Source of the DNA: Acidobacteriota bacterium
GTDB lineage: Bacteria; Acidobacteriota; UBA890
DNA: 15,910 nt
NCBI GenBank assembly: GCA_002722645.1
Contig: PBML01000012.1
Location: 5,953 to 21,862 of the forward strand
Direction of reading: 5' to 3'
Shown here: positions 8,462 through 15,440 of the stretch, one piece after another
Layout of the letters: each line of letters opens with the position of its first letter
How positions within the stretch are numbered: the stretch's first letter is position 1
Position numbers and translations under genes: made by a program
Notes under the pieces: model-generated
The model's input: only the letters and a program-made list of their open reading frames with translations
The model's database searches: none
Told to the model about the DNA's origin: nothing

Positions 8462-10159
8462 TTAGGAAAATAGCGGCGGCCGTTGCTTATCGAAGCCTGT
8501 TGCTTCGAGTAGGCGCTGGGCGACACTGAGGACCTCCCCCTCCCGATAAAGATGACCCAGAAGCGTGACCCCCAAAGGTTCCCCGTTTGACCCCAGGCCT
8601 GTGGGCACTGCGACTACTGGATGACCGGTAAGGCTAGTAAGGGGGCTTGGACTTAGGTGTGGATGCCACCAGATGCCGTGGGGAGAAAGCACAACGTCTA
8701 CCTCGCTTAAGGCTTGGTGCGTTTCCTCCATGAGTTTTTGTCGCATGCGGTTGGCCTGGAGGTATTGCACCGCTGGCACGAGATGATGGGTGCGGAGCTC
8801 TGTGCCGTGCCGGGGCCTGACGAGTTCAGTGTCTAGTCCATCCTGAAGAAACTCCGTGAACCCTGCTGCCCTCTCCACGTATTCAACGAAAAAATTGAGA
8901 TTGCTCGCCGGGAGTTCCACTGGATGGAGTTCGCCCCATTGATCGTTGAGGAGTTCAATGATGTGGCTATGGTGGGCTCGGTACTCGGGGTCTTCTTCAG
9001 CTTCAACGACGTAAGCTAGATAGCCTAGGCGGAGATCTGTGGCATCCATCCCGGCGTCCCAATTTACCGGGATATTTGGCACCGAGAAGTCCAAGTCGTC
9101 GGGCCCGGCAATCGTATGTAATACAAGGGCCGCCCCCTCCGCCGACCGGCACATGGGACCAATTTTGTCGAGTGTTGTGCCGGCTGCCATCACACCGTGT
9201 CGACTGACCCGCCCGAAGGTTGGCCGCAGGCCTACGACACCGCATTGCTGGGATGGCCCAAGAATGGAACCTCCTGTGTCAGTGCCGATAGCAAACCCCA
9301 CCAAACCTGCCGCCGTAGCGGCACCGGATCCCGCAGAGGATCCACTGGAGCCTACTTCCAGGTTCCATGGGCTATTGGTTCTGCCCCCGAACCAACGGTC
9401 GCCGAAAGCCAGTTCACCAGTTGTGAGCTTGGCTACGAGTACCGCTCCGGCCTCGTCAAGACGCTGGACTACAGTTGCATCTTCGTCGATTACCCGGTCC
9501 GCAAAAGGTGCGGCACCCCAGGTTGTCGGATAGCCACGTACGGCGATGATGTCCTTTACACCGTAGGGAATGCCATGGAGGGGCCCGCGGTAGAGGCCGG
9601 CCTCAATTTCTTCGTCCGCCTTTGATGCCTGTGTGCGAGCACGATCTTCGGTGAGGGTAACCACGCAGTTCAAGGTAGGCCCATGGCGCTTTAGTCGACT
9701 CAAATACAGATCTGTGAGCTCCGTGCTACTCACTTGGCGAGTTTCCAGCAGACGGGCCAGGTGGGTAAGGGGCCAGAATGCAATATCTTCCAGATTGGCT
9801 GGCCGCTCCACGGTCGGTTTGCTGATCTGGATCGGCCGAGGGGTGCGATCTACTTCAACCCCGGGGACTTGGGGATTGAAATGCAGAGGGAGAGGCACCT
9901 CGTTTCCTAGAGGTTCCTCTTGGAGTTCCCGGTATCGAGCCAGGTTCTCAGTTGTCTCCTCCACCATTGCCGCCGCCTTGTCCTCGGTCATTTCCAGGTT
10001 TGCTAATTGAGCCGCGTTCAAAATCATTTCCGAAGTAATTTCTGCCAATTCGGCTTCCTGAAGCTTCGTCCAGAGAATTTCTGGGAAGGCAAGGGCCGGC
10101 GTGATTACGCCCGCTCCGGCGAGCTGGGCAAGGAAACGGCGACGGGGAACGGTGGACAT
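8462..10159 (-). CDS. Tat-exported amidase, amidase-signature family
   Basis: A 565-residue member of the amidase signature family (as GatA, FAAH and bacterial aliphatic or aryl amidases), hydrolysing or transferring carboxylic amides through a Ser-cisSer-Lys triad. All three residues are visible: Lys202 in PYGVKDI, Ser274 in the GSSGSSAGSG glycine/serine loop, and nucleophile Ser298 in GTDTGGSI. The 24-residue spacing between the two serines matches FAAH (217/241). The N-terminus has a twin-arginine leader (PRRRFLAQLAGAG, Arg6-Arg8) followed by a hydrophobic stretch, so the folded enzyme is probably exported by Tat. About 100 residues between leader and domain are unassigned and helix-rich. 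It is not a GatA for tRNA charging, given the leader and context. AAAGGAG precedes ATG 10159. It follows the DUF885 gene by 84 bases. Substrate unknown. Confidence 0.93.
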   Translation of the reverse strand: MSTVPRRRFLAQLAGAGVITPALAFPEILWTKLQEAELAEITSEMILNAAQLANLEMTEDKAAAMVEETTENLARYRELQEEPLGNEVPLPLHFNPQVPGVEVDRTPRPIQISKPTVERPANLEDIAFWPLTHLARLLETRQVSSTELTDLYLSRLKRHGPTLNCVVTLTEDRARTQASKADEEIEAGLYRGPLHGIPYGVKDIIAVRGYPTTWGAAPFADRVIDEDATVVQRLDEAGAVLVAKLTTGELAFGDRWFGGRTNSPWNLEVGSSGSSAGSGAATAAGLVGFAIGTDTGGSILGPSQQCGVVGLRPTFGRVSRHGVMAAGTTLDKIGPMCRSAEGAALVLHTIAGPDDLDFSVPNIPVNWDAGMDATDLRLGYLAYVVEAEEDPEYRAHHSHIIELLNDQWGELHPVELPASNLNFFVEYVERAAGFTEFLQDGLDTELVRPRHGTELRTHHLVPAVQYLQANRMRQKLMEETHQALSEVDVVLSPHGIWWHPHLSPSPLTSLTGHPVVAVPTGLGSNGEPLGVTLLGHLYREGEVLSVAQRLLEATGFDKQRPPLFS

Positions 10160-10243
10160 TACGCGCTCCTTTCAGCGTTAAGGTCTATATGAGGTCGTTA
10201 GGCCATCACTACCTGCGGACAGTTCGACGACTACCCGCTAACT

Positions 10244-11968
10244 TCATTGCCAGAGCTTTTCCACCTCGTCTGTAAGGCCGGTCATCTCCCAGCGAATCAG
10301 TGCCACTGGTATCTGTCCTGCGGCGAAAAACTCGTCCATAAAATCGCGCATAACGAAATCTTTACCGAGTTGGTTCGCGCGGTCAGCTAAGAGCTTGTAG
10401 AACTGAGTGAATCCCGTTAGGTAAGCTAGTTCATATCCGGGTCCGTGCACGGCGTCTTTCTTATGGTCCCAGGTGTTGTAGTTCGCCCCGGCGTTCCACC
10501 ACTCGCTGTCATCCAAGGTGATGGAACCGTAGATGCTCATATCGGCTTCAAATTGGTTCCATCCGGCGTAATCAAGTTCGTTGGCTTGAAACTTTAAATC
10601 TCCCATCGCACGCACGCTGGTATTGGCTGACCTCATCGCAAGTTCTTCCCTCATCCTTGGTTGGTTATCGAAGATGCCGGCTTGCATTAGCATCTCGCCC
10701 AGCCCATTTGCGACTCCCTCACGACGAGGGTGGGTCATCTCATGGAGGCGCCGTGTTGCCCGTATTGGCGAAAGGTTAGTTATCGGTCGTATGGCATCGA
10801 GCTGGTGCCCCAAGTGTTCGTGAATGATTCCTGCTAAAAAGTTGCGGGGTTGGGATGGAGCTTCATAGACCTGATTGACGCTCTTCGCTGGGCGCGCTGG
10901 ATACGCAGCATATGCTGCGGCAAGATCATCAGCAGACACGGTTAGAAATTCACCTTCAAGTAGGAATCGTCGCAAGTGATCCTCTGCTTCTTGATGACGG
11001 CGAAGGTACTCCTCTTCAGTTGCTGCCGGCTCCAATGGTGGTAAGTCGCGGTTGCGATACTCCTCTAGCTTGAGTGTTGCCAATCCCCGATCGTATTCGC
11101 TGCTTGCATGTGTCCAGATCTCATCCCAATCGTAAGGAAGCAGCCAGACATTCTTTAGCCACCAGTTGAGATTCTCAGTTCCAACACCTGTCGGTGCCGT
11201 CATTTTGTCCAGGTTCTCGTCAATCCAGTCTCGATAATCCTGCACAGCAGCCCATGCAGCTTCCGTGTCGGCAACTAGTTCCGGATGGTGTTCCTTCATC
11301 GGGGCTATCATCTCGCCTAGGAGTTCACCTTCCACGGCCAGTGCCCGGCGGGAGATCAACGCCATATCATGCTTGGCTTCAGTGACGCTGATATTGGCCT
11401 TTCCCTGCGCCAATATTCTTGGCAATGCGCGCAGTCGAACCCCGTAGGCGTCTACCTCCTCACTACTTAGCGGGAAACTTGGTTTACCGTCGAAACCGAG
11501 TTCGCCCCATCCTGGTCCTTCGGGAACGGCAGGCCGGTCTGAAAATCCGTAGTATGGGCGGCTTGTGGAGGTTGACGATCCCCAATAGACGTACGGGTCC
11601 GTTGACCATGGCTTCATAACTCGATGGAAGAATTCCAGCCCGTTCATCTCTGCTCTAACCAGGTGATAGTCAATCTGTTCTGAAATTGGCCAGTCATTGA
11701 TATCGAACTCTGCTAGCTGAGCTTGTAGGTTCCTCAGTTCGCTGTACTGTCGCTCGATTGTTGGGGCTGTGTAGTCCGGCACTCCGTCGACTGGTTCTGG
11801 GCGTTCGAGCTCACGAAATTCATTAAAAAGAGCTACCAGATCATCGTAGCTACCACCCCGGGATTCGTTGTTGTTAGTTCCTGGTGTGCCGTCCTGGGGC
11901 ACACCGCAAGCGACAGGTAGCATTGCAAGAACAACGATTGCGATAGTTAGTACGGATCGCGTGTACAT
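10244..11968 (-). CDS. DUF885-family lipoprotein, putative metallopeptidase
   Basis: A 574-residue protein whose general pattern fits the DUF885 family (PF05960), predicted zinc-dependent peptidases or carboxypeptidase-like proteins, most of them uncharacterised. Metal-site candidates are HEHLGH (His383, Glu384, His388) and the downstream REGVANGLGE (Glu417, Glu425), which correspond to the family's HEAxPGHH and EGWAxYxE motifs. The first is one residue shorter than that form and lacks the Pro. The N-terminus has a hydrophobic signal ending in LPVAC (Cys21), a plausible but imperfect lipobox; a Gly/Asn/Ser-rich linker follows, so it is probably anchored in the envelope. AAGGGAGG sits 6-8 bases before ATG 11968. 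It is second in the minus-strand cluster, 116 bases after the M24-like gene and 84 before the amidase. It likely acts on peptides or amino-acid conjugates, but this is inferred from family and neighbours. Confidence 0.85.
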   Translation of the reverse strand: MYTRSVLTIAIVVLAMLPVACGVPQDGTPGTNNNESRGGSYDDLVALFNEFRELERPEPVDGVPDYTAPTIERQYSELRNLQAQLAEFDINDWPISEQIDYHLVRAEMNGLEFFHRVMKPWSTDPYVYWGSSTSTSRPYYGFSDRPAVPEGPGWGELGFDGKPSFPLSSEEVDAYGVRLRALPRILAQGKANISVTEAKHDMALISRRALAVEGELLGEMIAPMKEHHPELVADTEAAWAAVQDYRDWIDENLDKMTAPTGVGTENLNWWLKNVWLLPYDWDEIWTHASSEYDRGLATLKLEEYRNRDLPPLEPAATEEEYLRRHQEAEDHLRRFLLEGEFLTVSADDLAAAYAAYPARPAKSVNQVYEAPSQPRNFLAGIIHEHLGHQLDAIRPITNLSPIRATRRLHEMTHPRREGVANGLGEMLMQAGIFDNQPRMREELAMRSANTSVRAMGDLKFQANELDYAGWNQFEADMSIYGSITLDDSEWWNAGANYNTWDHKKDAVHGPGYELAYLTGFTQFYKLLADRANQLGKDFVMRDFMDEFFAAGQIPVALIRWEMTGLTDEVEKLWQ

Positions 11969-12084
11969 GATGGGCCTCCCTTGGTTAGTAAAACGTAAGC
12001 TGACTACTCACTTTATTCCTTTGGTCAATTGAGCCGGCGCCGCCAAACGAACTAGTGAATACTCAAACATTTTCGTGCCCAGTA

Positions 12085-13512
12085 TCAGTGGATCAGGAAT
12101 ATTTCTTCATTTGGTGGCTGTATGAATTCGACTCCCTTGCTGGTCACAACTTGAGGGTTGGAAATATTAAAAGCCAATGGATAACCTGGCCTTTCATCAA
12201 TGTTCATGTGAACCATGTATTCAAAGGCAAAAATATGATTTTCCTGAATTCTTAAATTGTGTGTGTTCACACGAAATGCGGCCATAGATGGTCCTTCAAC
12301 CCTGACATCGCCTCCAGTGTTACCCATAGCATGATTATCGATGGAGAATCCAGGTTTATCAGTATTGGAGAGAGCCTCCTGGATCATCTCGTAATCTTCT
12401 GTGCCGTTATCGATAAACGGCGTATAGATATAACCGGCGTCTTCCATTGCCTTGACCATTGCAGCCAATGATTCCCCGCCCGTCATACCTACTTTCATGT
12501 GGTCACGCATAATCCATTGACCTGCTATCGCCTTATCAAAGACTTCTTGCAGGAAATCTGGGACGCGTGTTTCATCTTCTCTCAAGATGTATGCATGAAT
12601 CTTGGTATCCACAGCAAAGCCCATATAGGTCCCAGGGTCGCCTTCGCCTCGACTTCCTCCGACGAACAGATCTCCTGGCTGTAAGACATAATCCGGGTTG
12701 GGCAGGAAATACCTCACATCCGGTGGGAATTCGTTCACCGTATCTTCAGGTTTGCTCGTTGCTGAGTAGTAGACACGAGCTCCTATATCCCTGACTGTCG
12801 TCACCCCCGGGATGACTTGTGCCAGGTTTTGTTTCGCCCGCTGGCGAGCCAGCGCCAGCACTTCGGTTTGTGCAGCAATTTCCCTGGCGGTTCTTCTTGT
12901 CAGGAAATCTGTGATAACTGCTTCTGCCGAAATAATCCGGCTGGAATATTCAGGTCCCAAGATATTTTCCAGCCTCAAAAATTGAGCATGAGAAATTCCG
13001 TCAGCAACAGGGAGCCAATCCGAGAAATTTACGGCGATGACCTGAGGATCTCTTTCAGCAACGTAGTCTGATATTTCGTCATAGACGTTAGGTACTGAGA
13101 AACCCTGTCGAGGATCTGAATTGTTGTAGTTATACCCGTGAAAAGCCCGGGCAAGATTCGTGGACCCTCGAACGTCAATGTCTTCAACAGTGCCTGCACT
13201 TCCTCCAAAAACAGCGCGTTCAACCGTTTCGCCAAGATCAGCAAAAATCAAATACCCGCCCGGCGACCCAAAATATTGCTCCATCAGGTCCCCGGGGCGA
13301 CTGACGTGAATCCACATGTCTACGTTGTTGTCCCGCATGGCGCCGGGTAAGACTAGGGCAAGCTTTTCGTTTCTCATCAAGCGGAGAGCTTCTCTATCAG
13401 TCTCTACCGTGCGCTGCGGTAGGGGGCGAATAGAAGGGTCTACCCGTTGTGGGTAGGCACTAGGAACTGTGAACATCACGGTAATTAAAAGTATTGCTCC
13501 ACGAGTTATCAC
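12085..13512 (-). CDS. Exported M24-like (Xaa-Pro peptidase fold) protein with altered metal site
   Basis: 475 residues from GTG 13512. The C-terminal half has the pita-bread order of M24 peptidases (Xaa-Pro aminopeptidase, methionine aminopeptidase), which normally bind two metals through Asp, Asp, His, Glu, Glu. Retained: Asp302 (AVDTKIH), His394 (DNHAMGN) and Glu431 (FAFEYMV). The last Glu aligns with Ser451 (FNISNPQ). The first Asp position aligns with Gly291; Asp292 beside it could serve only if the loop is one residue shorter. Activity may be lost or changed. The N-terminal third (about 30-200) resembles the creatinase-type N-domain. The start is GTG because CGAGG lies 8 bases upstream and the product then begins with a signal peptide (VITRGAILLITVMFTV). 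The frame stays open to ATG 13644, but that 44-residue extension is Ser/Pro/His-rich and buries the signal. First gene of the cluster. Confidence 0.85.
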   Translation of the reverse strand: MITRGAILLITVMFTVPSAYPQRVDPSIRPLPQRTVETDREALRLMRNEKLALVLPGAMRDNNVDMWIHVSRPGDLMEQYFGSPGGYLIFADLGETVERAVFGGSAGTVEDIDVRGSTNLARAFHGYNYNNSDPRQGFSVPNVYDEISDYVAERDPQVIAVNFSDWLPVADGISHAQFLRLENILGPEYSSRIISAEAVITDFLTRRTAREIAAQTEVLALARQRAKQNLAQVIPGVTTVRDIGARVYYSATSKPEDTVNEFPPDVRYFLPNPDYVLQPGDLFVGGSRGEGDPGTYMGFAVDTKIHAYILREDETRVPDFLQEVFDKAIAGQWIMRDHMKVGMTGGESLAAMVKAMEDAGYIYTPFIDNGTEDYEMIQEALSNTDKPGFSIDNHAMGNTGGDVRVEGPSMAAFRVNTHNLRIQENHIFAFEYMVHMNIDERPGYPLAFNISNPQVVTSKGVEFIQPPNEEIFLIH

Positions 13513-13696
13513 GGTGTTTACCTCGTTCGGTGCAGGGGGATCGTTGTCCAGGTTGTGTCGCTCAGGCGGAGAGCAGGTTATCAGGGCAGCGGAGTTGGAA
13601 AAAAAGCTACATGAAGATGCAGTGTGGTGGTTTGGACTATCCAAGAACCATTGTGCCCCTTACTTTGGATTGGCCTAAAGGCAAACGGAGGTACTT
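13513..13696. promoter_or_regulatory. Divergent promoter region between M24-like gene and RTX-tailed lipoprotein gene
   Basis: 184 bases separate the GTG at 13512 and the ATG at 13697; both genes must be transcribed outward from here. GGAGG lies 5 bases before the plus-strand ATG. A small inverted repeat TTGGA-CTA-TCCAA occupies 13632-13644. I found no -35/-10 pair good enough to place on either strand. Confidence 0.45.
13521..13525 (-). promoter_or_regulatory. Ribosome binding site CGAGG fixing a GTG start
   Basis: On the minus strand CGAGG is followed by 8 bases and then GTG (13512-13510), which opens directly into a hydrophobic signal sequence. It favours this start over the upstream ATG at 13644. 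Confidence 0.6.
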
Positions 13697-14950
13697 ATGC
13701 CAAAGAATAATTTAATTCCTATTTTGCTCGGGACACTGCTTTTGTTGTCATGTACCGGTGCTGATTCTGCATCCGGACAGGTAGTTACCTTGCCCGATAT
13801 CGATATCTCTGGTTCTCCCAACGGCATTGTTCCGTTGCCCTCCAACACGCCTGCGGTATTTAGGGAAGTATTCTCAAAGTACACGAAGTTGATTGCGCCC
13901 AACGGTAAGCCGATTCATTTCCTAGTACAGGACGCGTGGTCGGACGACAAAATCCTAAAAGCAAGAAACGTTATGGAACACCAGTTGGCCAGTTACCCAG
14001 GTTCCAGGTACGGGGATGACAAGGCGGTGGTCGCGAACGCGATGGCGGATGTTAAAGCGACGATGACTTTATTCAACACCTCTGAAGATGCGAATGTGGC
14101 AAGGGCGGGCAGCTTAGGCAGAGGGGTAACTGACTTGGCGATGCAAAGTTTGTGGGAAAACGAAACTACCGTTGAAGGTAGTTATGACTACATGAATCAC
14201 ATCACACGAGATGCATCCTACGAGGAAGTTCTGCACCTTGTGCAAGTCAGAGGCATCATGAACGCACTACCGGAATTTCAAGCCGAAATCGAAACAGCGC
14301 ATACGGCTGCTGCGGCAAAAGGATGGTCAAAGGATCACGACAACGGTAGCAATTCAGTTGAGTATTTTGCGCAGGAATTTGACGTTTACTTCGACCTATG
14401 GGTAGTGCAGCCGAAGCGGTGGGAGGGTAGGGACCTAGAACCCGGAGAAATGCCCGAAGGTACGGCCCATTGGGGACAAAATGCAGCAAATACACGTCTT
14501 CGTTTGTTGGAAATCGACCCAGCAGCGTATGAAGTGGTGACGAGTTTCTTTCACCCCTACCTGACGTACACACCGCAATTACCCCTGGATTTTGAGGGCA
14601 CATTCTCGATTAAGCTTGATGAGTCCCAGGCATATACGCACAAATCACAGCACTTGCGGAACGTAACTCTGACAGGAAGCAATGACGCAAACCTTACTGG
14701 GAATCGACATTCAAATACATTGATTGGAAATTCTGGAGATAACATCCTAACAGGGGGCGAAGGAGATGACCGGATCAACGGGAACGCGGGAAGTGACACA
14801 GCGGTTTTTTCCGGTGCTTATGCGGACTATGAGGTGACCACTCACGAGGGATTCGTGACAGTGCGTGACCTTCGTCTGAACAGGGATGGGACCGACTCTC
14901 TGATGAGCGTTGAATCCCTACAATTCAGGGATCGCACAATTGAACTGTAA
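13697..14950 (+). CDS. Lipoprotein with possible degenerate gluzincin-like core and C-terminal RTX-type Ca-binding segment
   Basis: A 417-residue protein of a family I do not firmly recognise. The signal peptide has a clear lipobox, LLLLSC (Cys19), so it is probably lipidated. The core (about 45-300) has YEEVLHLVQ (175-183) and, 42 residues after His180, EYFAQEFDVYF (Glu222). This order recalls gluzincin metalloproteases, where HExxH is followed by an EYFA-type Glu ligand, but here the first His is Glu176. It may therefore be a non-classical or inactive relative, or the likeness may be fortuitous. The C-terminus carries a short hemolysin-type segment (LTGNRHSN about 333-340, GGEGDDRINGNAGSD 353-367), then a beta region typical after RTX repeats (SVESLQF near the end). 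Classic RTX proteins leave by type I secretion without a signal peptide, so the combination is unusual. GGAGG lies 5 bases before the ATG. Divergent from the hydrolase cluster. Confidence 0.8.
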   Translation: MPKNNLIPILLGTLLLLSCTGADSASGQVVTLPDIDISGSPNGIVPLPSNTPAVFREVFSKYTKLIAPNGKPIHFLVQDAWSDDKILKARNVMEHQLASYPGSRYGDDKAVVANAMADVKATMTLFNTSEDANVARAGSLGRGVTDLAMQSLWENETTVEGSYDYMNHITRDASYEEVLHLVQVRGIMNALPEFQAEIETAHTAAAAKGWSKDHDNGSNSVEYFAQEFDVYFDLWVVQPKRWEGRDLEPGEMPEGTAHWGQNAANTRLRLLEIDPAAYEVVTSFFHPYLTYTPQLPLDFEGTFSIKLDESQAYTHKSQHLRNVTLTGSNDANLTGNRHSNTLIGNSGDNILTGGEGDDRINGNAGSDTAVFSGAYADYEVTTHEGFVTVRDLRLNRDGTDSLMSVESLQFRDRTIEL

Positions 14951-15172
14951 GTAGGCAAGCCTCTCGTAAGCTAGCCTGTCTAGGTTGCCACAGCGAGTGA
15001 AGGCAGGTCTTGTTGTCGAGCAACCGCGTACCGCGATAGCGTGCACTGTCTTTTGTGTGCAATCAGCCATTCTTAAATTAACGTCTCTGATAGAAGCTCA
15101 AAGATGAAGAATCAATCCAGTCGAAGCTTAATCTCCTTGCCAATATTGCAAGGCACCGAAGGCCAAGCTTCT

Positions 15173-15178
15173 GAAGGA
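15173..15178 (+). promoter_or_regulatory. Ribosome binding site GAAGGA for the DUF3311 gene
   Basis: GAAGGA ends 9 bases before ATG 15188. The alternative in-frame ATG at 15104 has no recognisable site in front of it, which tips the start choice to 15188. Confidence 0.5.
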
Positions 15179-15187
15179 CGAACGCTG

Positions 15188-15412
15188 ATGCGGATCCAGC
15201 AGAGTCACTATAGGCCTCGCAGCCGTAACGGTTGGATAGCGGTGGTGTCATTTCTTGGTCTCATGGGGTTGGCTCAACCACCCATCGTTCACAGCCTGGC
15301 CAACCGAATTGAGCCGTGGATACTCGGCGTACCATTTTTGTATGCATACCTGTTGGTGGTTTACATAGCCATGATCGGGGTTTTGGTGTGGGTTCAGCGA
15401 CGTGGTTTGTGA
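15188..15412 (+). CDS. DUF3311-type small membrane protein, partner of a sodium:solute symporter
   Basis: A 74-residue protein from ATG 15188 with two membrane segments: one from the Trp of NGWIAVVSFLGLMG, the second LYAYLLVVYIAMIGVLVWV, joined by a loop with EPWILGVPF. This two-helix pattern with a Glu-Pro-x-x-x-G-x-P-F loop matches DUF3311 (PF11755) proteins, which are commonly encoded just before SSF-family transporters and are thought to be an accessory subunit. The frame extends upstream to ATG 15104, giving 102 residues; I prefer 15188 because of its ribosome site and because 65-80 residues is usual. It ends 28 bases before the symporter, so the two are very probably cotranscribed. Confidence 0.75.
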   Translation: MRIQQSHYRPRSRNGWIAVVSFLGLMGLAQPPIVHSLANRIEPWILGVPFLYAYLLVVYIAMIGVLVWVQRRGL

Positions 15413-15440
15413 TGGTTGCCTTCACTAGCAGGGAGTTGTG

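Noticed and set aside
9039..9625. Plus-strand frames of 142-164 codons opposite the amidase
   Set aside because: They are shadows of the amidase, whose catalytic Lys202, Ser274 and Ser298 are encoded there on the minus strand.
14951..15187. Possible terminator or small gene after the RTX-tailed lipoprotein
   Set aside because: Only loose repeats (GGCAA...TTGCC, CTAG pairs) are present, without a compact stem and T-run, and no credible small frame besides the upstream extension of the DUF3311 gene.
15104..15187. ATG 15104 as the start of the DUF3311 gene
   Set aside because: No ribosome site precedes it and it adds 28 residues not typical of the family; kept only as an alternative.
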